NCBI GenBank assembly: GCA_905221605.1
Contig: CAJNDS010000136.1
Coordinates: 571,001 to 635,000, forward strand
Direction of reading: 5' to 3'
Source: Symbiodinium natans
Taxonomy: Eukaryota > Sar > Dinophyceae > Suessiales > Symbiodiniaceae
DNA: 64,000 nt
Below, in pieces: positions 23,962 through 33,496 of the stretch (position 1 is its first letter; every line of letters starts with the position of its first letter). The notes under the pieces are model-generated. The model did no database searches. It was not told the origin of the DNA and saw only the letters and a list, made by a program, of their open reading frames with translations. The translations under genes and the position numbers were made by a program.

Positions 23962-24770
23962 CACCTGCTGATCCCAGATGTCTCCACGCTGTGCGAGAAC
24001 TTGTTGCCATGGAGCCCGTGGAATGTTTGGTAGCAGCGTCGAAGGCGGCTGCATGGACAGAGGGTGTGGGCAAGAGCATCGACAAGATGATTTCTGGGCA
24101 CAACCCCCCTCGGGGCCAAGCTGTCCTTGACAAGATAGCCGATATGAGCAACGAGAGCTTCGTTATCCAGGACATCTGCAGCACACCACTGGCAGAGATA
24201 CTCCCGACCTCGAGCAACGCCTCAGGCATGGTTTGGAGAGGACTTGCTGAAGGTGCAGATGGCCTGCGTGATGTTCCTTTCGTGGGAAACGTTGCTTGGC
24301 TTGGGGTCACGGCCGTAAAGCCAGTGCATTACTTGTTCAAGGTCACAGATGGGGCGGCAACACTTGCGTTTAGCACTCTTGCGAAAATCAATGACTTGGC
24401 GAAAATGCGCGATTGCGGCAAGCTTCGGTGGTCCTTTAACCATTTCCATGTCGTGCTTCGTTGTAAAGAGGATAGCCGTACGTGGCAACTGGACTTTGAC
24501 ACGGATGGACTGAAAATCCAAGAAGTATATGCCCCCTACTACAGCACTTACACGACTGGCACACGCAGATTGACCTCGTCGTGCATGTTGTATTGGTTGC
24601 GCGGGCTGCCTCGTACCTCCTTGAGTGGCCGCGAAGTGGTTGATCTTCTTGAAGATCTCGATTACCACCACAAGCCATACATTCTGCGCCAGAATGATTG
24701 CCAGCAATTTGTCGGAGACTTTGTGGCCCGTTGGCGGGCTGTAACAGCTCGCGAAGGCCCCCACGGTTAA
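23962..24770 (+). CDS. Host protein with possible papain-like (LRAT/NlpC-type) core, terminal exon
   Basis: A pyrimidine-rich tract ending TTTTCTAG at about 23,960 (or the next AG at 23,977) is a likely acceptor; the frame is then open to the stop at 24,770. The C-terminal half has NHFHVVLRC (candidate His), a run of beta strands (TWQLDFDTDG) and YILRQNDCQQFVGDFVARW, where N-D-C-Q-x-F resembles the Asn-Cys nucleophile box of LRAT/NlpC-type permuted papain-like enzymes. The N-terminal half (EPVECLVAASKAAAW...) is helical. The enzyme idea rests on two motifs and is weak; that it is a gene is better supported by codon texture and length (about 265 aa). Confidence 0.5.
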
Positions 24771-25649
24771 GGAGCTGCGCGTGGCTGGATGCCACATGTG
24801 TTCCGGAGCAAGCATGTTTCAACAGAGTGCCACGCGCACCAATGCTTGACTCTCGATCTTCTAGAAGTTAGAGCAGGGACGTGACCAGAAATATTGTTGA
24901 TGGTGCCTTCAACTGACACGCTCAGCATCATCTGTGTGGCAATTACCTGATACATGCAGGTGTACTGCTTCAACCATCGCACTTGAGCACTTTGGCTGTT
25001 TGCAGGAGATGTCGAAGCCGGTGAAGGTGATCCGAATCAGGACCGACTCGATTCCCCCATAACAGGAAACACTAAAAGCCAACACATCCTCTGCCGAATC
25101 CTCATCAGTGGGATAGGAAGGAGCCTTTTTGTACTGCCCAACCAAAGCCATCGTCCTCGAAAACCTACGCGCCGTCAGAAGTTTGCAGCCGAAGTTCAAA
25201 ATATAGCACCGTCGCTTGCATAAATTGAGAGTCAGAGGCTCAAACGACCCGTTGGACCCTCACCAACTCCCACAGCCATGACAACTTGTTAGGGTTCAGG
25301 GTTTAGGGTTTAGTATGGTTTAGGGGTTAGTATTCGACTCCATATGACGCAATTCCTTATCCCAATCCCCATGCCAAGCATCTAGTCTATGAAGGAGTCC
25401 AACTGCCAGCTCGAGCCTACCGCTCGGACGACCTCCGCGTGAACTGTGGGCTTGTCTCGCTTTTTACGAACCAATACAAACAAAAGGGCTTCAAAACGAA
25501 AAAACACCAAGCACATTGGCAACACTCTACACACAAACAAGTAGAAAACAACAGCGCGCCAAAATCAAGTTTGACAACTCGGGTGTAGTGAACTTTTAGG
25601 GTTTAGGACGCTCGGTAGAGCCTTGCGAGCACTCGCAACGACCACCAAC
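24771..25649. other. Host flank left of the virus
   Basis: Unique GC-balanced DNA. A minus-strand open frame at 24,909-25,199 has some coding texture (SYPTDEDSAEDVLAFSVSC) but no confirming splice sites. Short TTTAGGG runs lie at 25,288-25,330 and 25,595-25,607. Confidence 0.4.
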
Positions 25650-25678
25650 CATAACATTATAATATCAATAATGTTATG
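25650..25678. repeat. Perfect 11-bp hairpin at the left edge of the virus
   Basis: CATAACATTAT (25650-25660) and ATAATGTTATG (25668-25678) are exact reverse complements separated by 7 nt. The hairpin sits precisely where composition changes from GC-rich host to AT-rich virus, next to the stop of the first viral gene. It could be part of a degenerate viral terminus or a bidirectional terminator. Confidence 0.6.
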
Positions 25679-25683
25679 TTTGT

Positions 25684-26286
25684 TTAATCCATTAAGTCAA
25701 ACTCAGGTTTATTCAATAGTATTCTAACAATTTTGTTGAAATCATACGCTGTAGCATTAACATTATATTTCATTTTGTATTGTATCCATGTTTTTATTTT
25801 TTCTTTGCCACTACAATACATCATTTCATTAAACAATTTCTTAAACATGTTGTATCTCTTCATGGTTATGTTTGGGATCACCTGCTTTACTGTATCATAT
25901 AACGGAAACAAACGTTCCAAGCTTAAAATAAGCTTATCAACATCATATAAACACAAATCATTAGTTTTAAGTCGTTCTTCTAATGCTTCCTCTTTTTCTA
26001 TGGTCTTTTCGCATTTCCAACACCGATAAGTAAAGCCATAGATATTCTTAATAATATTTTCTGGTAGTGGCAATTCGTATAAAGTGCGATAATGATCATG
26101 TTTTTTACAATCCCTACATTTACACGTATCCCTCTTTTCCCAACTTTCCCTGATGTAATCTCTAACCTTGATAGCATCCAAAAAATCATTTATGATTTCA
26201 TCCTGTTCTTTCCGATTGAACATTTCCCTGTTAATACGTATGGGTGTCATTTCTTTAGGTGCTTTTCTTAAGAAAATTTTTATCAA
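25684..26286 (-). CDS. Unknown cysteine-rich viral protein, 200 aa
   Basis: This open minus-strand gene at the left end of the virus is not a family I recognise. Five cysteines (C55, C57, C60 and the pair C89/C92) are spaced like a zinc-binding module, and the rest is charged and probably helical. A later ATG at 26250 would shorten it by 12 residues; nothing visible decides the start. It lies 16 nt downstream of the integrase stop on the same strand, so the two may be co-transcribed. A DNA-binding or regulatory role is only a guess. Confidence 0.7.
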   Translation of the reverse strand: MIKIFLRKAPKEMTPIRINREMFNRKEQDEIINDFLDAIKVRDYIRESWEKRDTCKCRDCKKHDHYRTLYELPLPENIIKNIYGFTYRCWKCEKTIEKEEALEERLKTNDLCLYDVDKLILSLERLFPLYDTVKQVIPNITMKRYNMFKKLFNEMMYCSGKEKIKTWIQYKMKYNVNATAYDFNKIVRILLNKPEFDLMD

Positions 26287-26302
26287 ACGAAAAATTAAAC
26301 TT

Positions 26303-27250
26303 TTAATAACTCAAAGCGTAAGGGCAGCAGTCGAGTCCCTTGTGAAAAAATGACTCAAAGCGTAAATAAGCCCTATCATTCCCTGATACATAATAATATT
26401 TTTGACCCAATTTTTCGTCAATTCTTTCTATGGTATAAACATTTTGCGACCAATTTGATACACGTTCTTTTTCATGGGGTTTCCTCTTCCTAAATATTTT
26501 AACTTCATCCCCGACACCTAGATCAGGATATACCCGATTTCGTTTAGCATTCATATTTAAATGCAGTTTAACTTTTAATTCGTTGCTCGGTTTTCTGGCA
26601 TCCTTTGGGGTGAATCCTGTCGCGGAATGTTTCATTTTATTGTTATATGTTAATAATATTTCAAAAATATAATCCGGCCACTGAATATTGTTCTTACCCT
26701 TTTTCTGATCGGCTTCAACACGACGATATAATAAATCTTTGAACGTCCTAATAGCTCTCTCGCTAAAATTTGGATGCGCCCTAGTCCTGTGATGTTCTAT
26801 GTTCTGTTCCTGTAAATACTTCTGTATTGCCTCCTTGTTCATTGCTCCCTCGTCGTCTGTATAAATTATTTTTGGCTTCTTCCCCATTTTATGTAAGCAT
26901 TCAATCATCCCACTCGCTAAATCTTCTTCCTTCTTACCTTTAATTGCCACGACGTGCATAAACTTATCAAATATATCAATCATTAACATTCCTACTCTAA
27001 ATTTTTGATCTTCCAAATCATTTATAAAAAATAAGTCCATCTGATACTCATATGCTGAATGGGGGGCGACAAAGCTATTCGAACCGACGGGCTTTCGCTT
27101 TTGATCAACATTCCTTCCAAAAAACTCGTTAATATCAGACATCGTGATGGTTTTATCTTTCTCCCGCGCTTCTTCTAAAGTCCGGCTTCTACTACCGAAA
27201 CCCGCGCGATCAAAATACACATCATTAATATTTTTTTGCTTCTCACTCAT
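26303..27250 (-). CDS. Retroviral-type (rve) integrase, 315 aa, apparently intact
   Basis: This is a DDE integrase expected to insert the viral genome into host DNA. The RNase-H-like core shows D72 (in YQMDLFF), D132 (in IIYTDDEG) and E164 (in NFSERAIRTFK), matching the D,D-35-E pattern of the rve family used by Polintons, mavirus and some PLVs. A basic SH3/chromo-like region follows (GDEVKIFRKR and NWSQNVYTIERI, about residues 240-285). The classical N-terminal HHCC zinc finger is not evident. The frame is open from ATG to stop. The extreme C-terminus looks altered: a 17-nt direct repeat (26305-26321 and 26349-26365) brackets the last residues and replaces the usual ending after the YLRFE segment. 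No TCTA box precedes the gene. Confidence 0.92.
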   Translation of the reverse strand: MSEKQKNINDVYFDRAGFGSRSRTLEEAREKDKTITMSDINEFFGRNVDQKRKPVGSNSFVAPHSAYEYQMDLFFINDLEDQKFRVGMLMIDIFDKFMHVVAIKGKKEEDLASGMIECLHKMGKKPKIIYTDDEGAMNKEAIQKYLQEQNIEHHRTRAHPNFSERAIRTFKDLLYRRVEADQKKGKNNIQWPDYIFEILLTYNNKMKHSATGFTPKDARKPSNELKVKLHLNMNAKRNRVYPDLGVGDEVKIFRKRKPHEKERVSNWSQNVYTIERIDEKLGQKYYYVSGNDRAYLRFESFFHKGLDCCPYALSY

Positions 27251-27294
27251 ATTTTAATAAAAGAAAATAATGATTTAATCACTAAATTAAATCA

Positions 27295-27609
27295 TCATTC
27301 GGACATCGGCATTATGATCTTGCAGTTCTTCATGTCATATTTTACCGAGCCGTGCTTGGGCTTCATCGGCTTCTTTGCATTCAATATTTCTGATAGCAAT
27401 TCATCGTTAATCTCCTCGGGCTTCAGTGTGATATTGTTAGCTTGTTCATACTCCTTGATCTTCTTTTTCTGGTTGCGTCTTTGTGCAGATTCCCGTTTCT
27501 TTTGCATGTATGCCTCGTCCTTGTTGCGCTTGTGATAATACAGTCTGTTGTATATGGCGAGTTGCTCTTTGATTTCTTCTATTGTCATATCCTCGGGCTT
27601 CTTGCTCAT
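27295..27609 (-). CDS. Small basic coiled-coil protein, 104 aa
   Basis: The protein is open, highly charged and predicted helical. Residues 20-60 resemble the Tyr/Lys-rich repeats (YYHKRNKDEAY) often seen beside nuclease domains or in DNA-binding linkers. No catalytic motif is visible. It is divergent from the polymerase block, sharing a 117-bp AT-rich intergenic region with a TATA-like run just upstream of its ATG. It may be an early DNA-binding protein, but the function is unknown. Confidence 0.65.
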   Translation of the reverse strand: MSKKPEDMTIEEIKEQLAIYNRLYYHKRNKDEAYMQKKRESAQRRNQKKKIKEYEQANNITLKPEEINDELLSEILNAKKPMKPKHGSVKYDMKNCKIIMPMSE

Positions 27610-27726
27610 ATTACTATACTATATATATATATATTTTTTTTTTCTTTAGATAAATTTTCTTTAAAACAATCTTCAGAAAAATCCATTTAAAGGGAAAATA
27701 AATATATAGTTTAATTATATTAGTAT
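27610..27726. promoter_or_regulatory. Divergent AT-rich promoter region (early genes)
   Basis: This 117-bp, nearly pure A/T spacer separates the minus-strand 104-aa gene from the plus-strand polymerase block. It contains a (TA)n run next to the minus gene and TTTAATTATATTAG just before the plus ATG. It lacks the TCTA box seen before particle genes, which suggests a different (early) promoter class. This is inferred from sequence only. Confidence 0.4.
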
Positions 27727-28272
27727 ATGTCCAAAGCCATTAAGCGTAATACAGAAGCACTACAAACATTTTATAACAACAAGCGAAACCGCATCAACCA
27801 AGCCACCAGAACAAAGGTTCAAAACATAATTAACTTATATTCAGATCGTAAGATCGCCCAATTCACCACAGCAGACAATTTAATCAGGAAACTCACCACC
27901 GCAAAAACAGACAAAGAAAAAACTAAAGCGGAAAAAGAATACAACAAGATTTATGACAAACACAAGGATAAAGAACAACTAGGTCAGAGAATGGCACAAG
28001 CAAAAGAAGACAACAAACGAACGGGAAGAACCAACCCAAGAAAACCAAGAAAATATTCAATCAATGTCCATTTATACCAACTGAAGGCAGAATCACATCA
28101 AGGCTTATCAGTATCTTTCAGAGACAGCAGGGGTAGAGCATGCGTTCCTATTTATATGCGTGATCTATCAGCCAATGTAGCCACAACACCGTGGGTTGAA
28201 ACCCTAGCGGGGAGACGAATATTTAGAGACGAGAAGCCCGACACAAAAACATTTCATAGTAATGACAGATGA
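27727..28272 (+). CDS. N-terminal replication protein or first segment of the polymerase polyprotein, 181 aa
   Basis: The protein is strongly basic and helical for its first 110 residues, then has a compact segment containing VSFRDSRGRACVPIYMRD. It overlaps the following open frame by 11 nt in a different frame, and that frame is also open upstream of its ATG. It may therefore be either a separate gene or the amino end of the polymerase-helicase protein split by a frameshift near 28,250. A terminal-protein-like or DNA-binding role would fit its position before a protein-primed-type polymerase, but no family is recognised. Confidence 0.6.
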   Translation: MSKAIKRNTEALQTFYNNKRNRINQATRTKVQNIINLYSDRKIAQFTTADNLIRKLTTAKTDKEKTKAEKEYNKIYDKHKDKEQLGQRMAQAKEDNKRTGRTNPRKPRKYSINVHLYQLKAESHQGLSVSFRDSRGRACVPIYMRDLSANVATTPWVETLAGRRIFRDEKPDTKTFHSNDR

Positions 28273-29963
28273 CAGTTTTAAAGCAGATGTCGGTTATGCC
28301 GAAGGTTACATTGCTTGTATTAAAGTTAATTCCGCCGAAAGGGTAGATAACGCCGATGCTTTCAAGCCACAAGACGAAGAACTAACAAACACAGAGAATG
28401 TCAGTATGTATCACAGATATATTCAGACACCCTTAGATCCACAGTATGAGACCTTTAAGGAAGCCATTAAAGTAGAACATTACGTTAAGAACGAGTGTTG
28501 GTTTAACACCTTGACCGATTATTATAAGGATACCCTTATGGGAGACAAGAAGAGAGAGAAGAACAAACTAACAAAAGAAGCCATCCTAAAGATCATAAAT
28601 AAGACGGAAGAAGATTTCAAAACAAAAGGGGCGTCAATAACAGATATGGCGAAGGTGTTTGAACATTTTAACTTGCAAGTCAGAATTTATGATGTCTTTG
28701 ACACTCTGATTTATAAGCGCGACCCAATAAAAATCATAATATCCCAGCCTTATACACTATAGTGAAGAACAGTCATATCTACACAGTCAGTGATAATATG
28801 AATATGTTGAGGCAGATGATACCCAAAAGCAGTAATTATAGTATATCTGTTAAGGCATCTTCAGATTATCACCTTAACGAGAAGGAGGAGCCAGTGGAGT
28901 GTAAAATGATCACATCCCTAGACGACATACGTAAATACACAGAACACAGTGAATACACATTGGTATACAATGGCTACGATCTGTCTCATCTCTTTTATCT
29001 TAGCAAACAGGCGGGGTATGAGCCACAGGTTAGATTTAGTGCAGGGTTCGTATCTGAACTGAATTTTAAATTTAAGATCAAAGATAAAATAATCAAATAC
29101 AAGGTTAAGACCCAGAACTTAGTGAATAATTCTATAGATGGTTCCATCTGCGTGAGAACGGAGCAGGTCTACAACAAGATGTCTAAAGCGATGTTTAATT
29201 TTAACACCGCCCTCTTCAAGCCGACCCACAAGTCATATTACAACGAAGTAGATGTAGAGATTTTCAAGGAGTGTCGCACCATCCCCCCAACGGGTGAAAT
29301 AAATAAACATTATTATTTATGTAACCCTAAGACAGACAAAGACGACAAATACTGTTATACATCAGAAGTGACTACGGAGATAGATGTAAGAAAAGCTTAC
29401 ACATCTGCGTTTAACAAGATCGCCGAGATACCGGTATTCACTCAGTTTGATATCTGGAAGCCTTTCGATGGCAAGGTAACAGATTTTCACGATCTCACTC
29501 TCTACTTGGTCAAGCCCACCAAGCGGAGTTTATTTTTCAATAAAGCCTACACTTTAGTATATGGTATGTTTTTAAAGCACTTCGTGAAGCAATGTAAGAT
29601 TCTTTATTATAAGCAACCGTCCAGAGTATACAAGGTGGATTATAGGAAGATCACAGCGGAATTATGGAAGACAGACATCTCTGACAAACCAGCCGAAGAC
29701 ATCAGAATAAAGAAATTAATAGCTAATGTTCATTTCGGACTACTTGAGAAGAACACGAATGAAGCCCATAAAAGTTATGCCTTTGATACTTTAAAGGAAG
29801 CCTTATATTAGCAAAACAAGATCGGAGGAAAGATTAACAGAATCTCGGGTATGTATGTTGATGAGATTGAGTTGCCTAACGGCGAGACAGACTTCATAGA
29901 AAAAGAGATGGACAGAACATATTATTGCTTAACAGTGACCGCTAAAGCCACCTTACGAAACGG

Positions 29964-29980
29964 ATATATATATATATATA
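29964..29980. repeat. (TA)n run causing a frame change in the polymerase gene
   Basis: A TA dinucleotide run lies between polymerase motifs B and C. The upstream frame stops immediately after it, while the downstream frame is open back through it, so slippage in this run accounts for the break. Confidence 0.7.
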
Positions 29981-31170
29981 CATAAAAGAATTATTATTAC
30001 AACATCATAACTTTAAAATGCACACCGACTACACCAAGCTAACAGACAATCATATAAGAGTATGGAGTGTTAAAACAGATGCCTTCGTCATTAGGAAGGA
30101 GCATTTAAGACGTGCTAAGAACCTAATAGAGTTCTCAGATCGTATCGGCGGGTGGAGACACGAAAAGAGTAAAAACATAGCGGAACCCACGGAGCAGTGG
30201 GCACCAAAAAAGAACGAACTGATCGCCATACCCGTATTTAACAACGAGACCCGACCCATAGAAAACGAGTGGGACACGGAAAGCATAGCGAAAGATATCG
30301 TCACATATAACCCGATGATGATCCGCTCTAAGTATGCAGGTGGTGGCAAGTCGCATATAGCAAAGCATTTCAGCAAGTTGGGCTATAAAACTCTGTTCGT
30401 AGTCCCCCAGAACAGTTTATCGCAAAATATTGATGACGATGCGGTCACTACTAATAAGTTTTTTCGCCATTCCTGTTGGGGATGGGGAGAAGCTCCCCGA
30501 GTTTGACCATAGCAGTTATAATTGTATTGTCTTTGATGAGATCTATATGAATGGAACACATATATTAAATAGGATCAGAGAGTTTGTTAAGCGAAACCCG
30601 AATAAAATCATAATCGGGGCGGGTGATGTTAAACAGCTACCGCCGATTGAAGACCTAACTAATACAAGGAAGCCGGACGAATACGCAGATGAATGTATTG
30701 ATCAGATCTTCAAGTATAATGTTATGCTTACCATATGTAAGAGATTAGGACCACAAGGAGATCCAACAGCAGAAGCCAACAGAAAAATATTAGATATGAT
30801 GTATGATGACATGTGGCTTCAGAAGTTATCTTTATCCGAGTTTGTTCATAAGTATTTTAATACAACCGGTGATATGACAGAATCACAGAAGAACATAGCC
30901 TATACGAATATGAGGTGCTTAACGGTGTCTAATGCAATCCGAAAGAGCTTGGGTAAAACAGAAAAGTATGAAGTGGATGAGATCTTAATCTGCCGACTAT
31001 ACAAGAAAACAAACAATGTCAAGTTCAATGTTAATTACAGGTTTAAGATCGTATGCATATCCAAGAACATAATTAAATTAGAGAATGTCAAGTCCAAACA
31101 GCAGTATATAACGGACATAGCCACCTTAGATAAGCATTTCAGATATGACTACTGCACCACTTGCCATTCC

Positions 31171-31212
31171 GCGCAAGGGGCTTCTATTGATGCGCAAGGG
31201 GCTTCTATTGAT
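31171..31212 (+). repeat. 21-bp perfect tandem duplication inside the helicase
   Basis: The unit GCGCAAGGGGCTTCTATTGA plus T occurs twice in direct succession, adding 7 residues (AQGASID) in frame within the SF1 helicase motif that normally reads HSAQGAS once. Because it duplicates a conserved motif, it probably damages ATP/DNA coupling; it is also a clean example of recent replication slippage. Confidence 0.9.
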
Positions 31213-31675
31213 GGTAAGAGCGTTATACACGAGTGGGAGAAGTCGCATTTAGTAACTCGTGAGTGGTTGTGGTGTGCCTTGACTAGAAGCACCGATTTTA
31301 ATAATGTCTTGTTCTACGAGAGTGCCGAAGCAGAGAATGAACTGAACGAAACAACCTTACATAAGTATTGGCTTAACAAGATTAATACATATAAGCTACA
31401 AGATCAGAAAGCCAATAGAGAAATAAACGACAGCAAGTATATTAATCCAAGTTGGTTTATGAAGCGAGTGTATAGTCATTGTAATAATTGCGGTTGTAAC
31501 TTTGAATTTGAATTTAAGAACGGCTTCTTAACGAGTAATATGACAGCCCAGAGGCTAGACAACAATATCGCCCACGAAAGCGGCAACTGCGAAGCTTGGT
31601 GTAAGCTATGTAACTGCAGTGCAAGATAAACATTAATCTATTTAATGTTTAGCTTACTGTATAATTAAACCTATG

Positions 31676-32060
31676 ATCTACTACTGGAAGCAGAACTAAT
31701 AACAATAGAGGAACTTTTAACTGATATGTGAGAACTTCTAACCGAAATGGGAGAACTTCTTACACTAATGGGTCTGTTGCTTCTCTCACTACCATAATGT
31801 ATGGTTGAAGCAGGGCGAGAAGAACCGTAATGTATAGTAGATGAACGAGAACTAGCATTACTACTACGAGAACCGCCTATAGGTAGATTATCAGAAGGGT
31901 TTGTGGGTTGAACATCAGATGAACTTGATGATGAAGGTAAAGATGTTTCATTTTTTTAGTTGGTATTGGCTCACTGTTGTTACTGCTTGGTTGTCTTGAT
32001 ATTGGCATTTCTACTTCCACCTCCTCAAACAAACTATCAAACAATCTTCTCATCAATGAT
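31676..32060 (-). pseudogene. Serine-rich repeat protein, frameshifted at an A7 run
   Basis: A minus-strand ATG at about 32,058 overlaps the stop of the preceding gene (TGATG) and opens a short frame (MRRLFDSLFEEV...). This changes frame at an A7/T7 run (31,951-31,957) into a long Ser-rich tail ending at about 31,676. The tail has near-repeats such as STIHYGS and ISVRSS. It may be the separate last gene of the minus-strand particle block or the broken C-terminus of the 124-aa gene before it. Low complexity prevents a family call; a structural or scaffold role is an inference from position. Confidence 0.5.
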
Positions 32061-32427
32061 TTTGTTGTTCTTGTTCTTGTTCTTCTGATTTTTCGCTTGA
32101 TTTACTACTTGATTTACTTGTTTGCATTGAGTGCTCACTCTCAATCTGTTGTTCTTCTTTGTCTGGTTCAATTGCTGTCTTCAAACTTTCCGATGTAGAT
32201 GAGTATGAAGAATGGTCACTAAATAAATCAGTTTGCGTTCCTTTCTGGGGGTTCTCGTTAGTCATTATGATCTTTTTATCATATTTACCTAGATCAAAAT
32301 CATCAAAATCCACCTCATCTAATAACATTCCTTGTTGTGTTCTTCTTTCCCTTTCTGGTAATATTTTTAGTCTTCTAGTTTTGGTTTCCCTTAACATTTC
32401 TTCATAAGTGGGTTTCAATCTTAACAT
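32053..32427 (-). CDS. Acidic/Ser-rich protein with LRLxPTY N-terminal motif, 124 aa
   Basis: The first residues (LRLKPTYEEML) closely match the start of the neighbouring 349-aa protein (LRLRPTYDELI), indicating a shared domain or targeting tag. The middle is charged, and the C-terminus is rich in Ser, Glu and Gln. A TCTA box (minus strand, 32440-32443) lies 12 nt before the ATG, as for other particle genes. Function is unknown; it is probably a virion component or assembly factor. Confidence 0.65.
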   Translation of the reverse strand: MLRLKPTYEEMLRETKTRRLKILPERERRTQQGMLLDEVDFDDFDLGKYDKKIIMTNENPQKGTQTDLFSDHSSYSSTSESLKTAIEPDKEEQQIESEHSMQTSKSSSKSSEKSEEQEQEQQNH

Positions 32428-32445
32428 ATATATTAGCTTTAGATA

Positions 32446-33486
32446 TTATAACAAACTCATAACGGCACTTTGAGCACCTGCAATTAACGCATCCTTTGCG
32501 ACTTCCTTACCTGCATCTAATAAAGCACTCCCCGCGCTTTCAAACGCTTTTCTGATCATACCTTTGCCTTTTCCTTTCTTCATCTGCGTCCATTCTTCCA
32601 TCCTACTTCTTAAAAGTTGGTCATTGACTTCGTCCGCCCACTTGCCCGTTTGTATAAGTTTTTCCACAAAATTTAGTAAATAATCCTTTTTAGTTGGTGT
32701 TTTACCCTTACCTTTAATTTTAAGTTTGGCCATTTCCTCTTCTTGCTCTTCCGTTAGCTTTATTCCTCTTAAATGTAATTGATACAATATGTCATCTACT
32801 GATATGTCTTTTTGTCTCCATCTATCTATATTTTCATTATAATCTATTGTTTCCTTATGTTTTCTAGATTGTGGGGGCACTGGTGTTTCTTCATCATCGG
32901 TTGCCTCTTCTTCCTCCCCCTCCTCTGCCACTTCAGTAGGTGTTTCTAAAGGTGGCATTTCTTCTTCTTCATCTGTTGCTATTGAATGAACAGGAACGCC
33001 TACAGGTAAAGATTGTCTATGTGTTTCATCTAAATCTCTTCTCACTGTTGATGATGATGCCTGTTGTGCCTCTTGTTGTCTTTGTAACCCAGCGTCTAAT
33101 TCTGCTCTTACTCTGTTAGTTTGATCTAGTGACATCCGGTAATCATCACTATCTGGTGTTTCAAAGCCATCCGCGTTATAAGCACCTACCGGCGTTCTAC
33201 CATCATAACTTAACACTCCCATTGATGAACCCGTAGCCATTGCCGTTTTTCTGAGTTCGGCTTGTCTTAAGTCTTCCTTAACTTTGTCCTCCTCTTGTTT
33301 CTTCAAACCTAGAAAATCAACGTTATCAAACTGACTACCAAACTGATTGTTTCTAAATAAGGTAGCCATTCTGTCAATAACTTGTTCAATGGGTGGTCTG
33401 TTAGGATCGCCTTGTGCTTCAATCATTCCTATCAGTTCATCGTAGGTCGGTCTAAGTCTTAGTTCAGATTTTAATGTTTTAATCAT
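32446..33486 (-). CDS. Putative virion protein with C-terminal amphipathic segment, about 346 aa
   Basis: The start is taken at 33,486 (MIKTLKSELRLRPTYDEL) because a TCTA box lies 11 nt upstream (minus strand, 33498-33501); an earlier in-frame ATG adds three residues. It opens with the LRLxPTY motif shared with the next gene downstream. The middle is acidic, Gln/Ser-rich and probably disordered. The last 40 residues are GKGKGMIRKAFESAG followed by an Ala-rich amphipathic stretch, reminiscent of the membrane-active minor virion proteins of adenovirus-like and adintovirus-like lineages (pVI/pX type). That comparison is by character only, not by demonstrable homology. Confidence 0.7.
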   Translation of the reverse strand: MIKTLKSELRLRPTYDELIGMIEAQGDPNRPPIEQVIDRMATLFRNNQFGSQFDNVDFLGLKKQEEDKVKEDLRQAELRKTAMATGSSMGVLSYDGRTPVGAYNADGFETPDSDDYRMSLDQTNRVRAELDAGLQRQQEAQQASSSTVRRDLDETHRQSLPVGVPVHSIATDEEEEMPPLETPTEVAEEGEEEEATDDEETPVPPQSRKHKETIDYNENIDRWRQKDISVDDILYQLHLRGIKLTEEQEEEMAKLKIKGKGKTPTKKDYLLNFVEKLIQTGKWADEVNDQLLRSRMEEWTQMKKGKGKGMIRKAFESAGSALLDAGKEVAKDALIAGAQSAVMSLL

Positions 33487-33496
33487 ATAGTACAAA

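Larger units (their letters stand above)
28262..31629 (+). pseudogene. Family B DNA polymerase fused to SF1 helicase, disrupted by frameshifts and a stop
   Basis: This gene would replicate the viral genome. Polymerase motif A is DVRKAYTSAF (Asp at 29,383), motif B is KKLIANVHFGLLEK (about 29,710-29,750) and motif C is VKTDAF (about 30,069-30,086), in the protein-primed family B style. Helicase motifs follow: Walker A YAGGGKSH (about 30,333-30,356), Walker B VFDE (about 30,526-30,540), GDVKQLPP (about 30,625) and HSAQGAS...WLWCALTRST (about 31,165-31,290), then a C-terminal Cys cluster (CNNCGC, CKLCNC). The open segments are 28262-28762, 28762-29811, 30018-30506 and 30430-31629. They are separated by a frameshift at an A5 run (about 28,724-28,745), an in-frame TAG (29,809), a frameshift in a (TA)n run (about 29,964-29,980) and one at a T6 run (about 30,459). 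Motif order continues smoothly across every break, so this is one gene. The copy is either decayed or carries assembly indels. Confidence 0.88.

Noticed and set aside
23693-24822. Minus-strand open frames of 128-205 residues
   Set aside because: They lie opposite the better supported plus-strand exon and lack protein-like composition.
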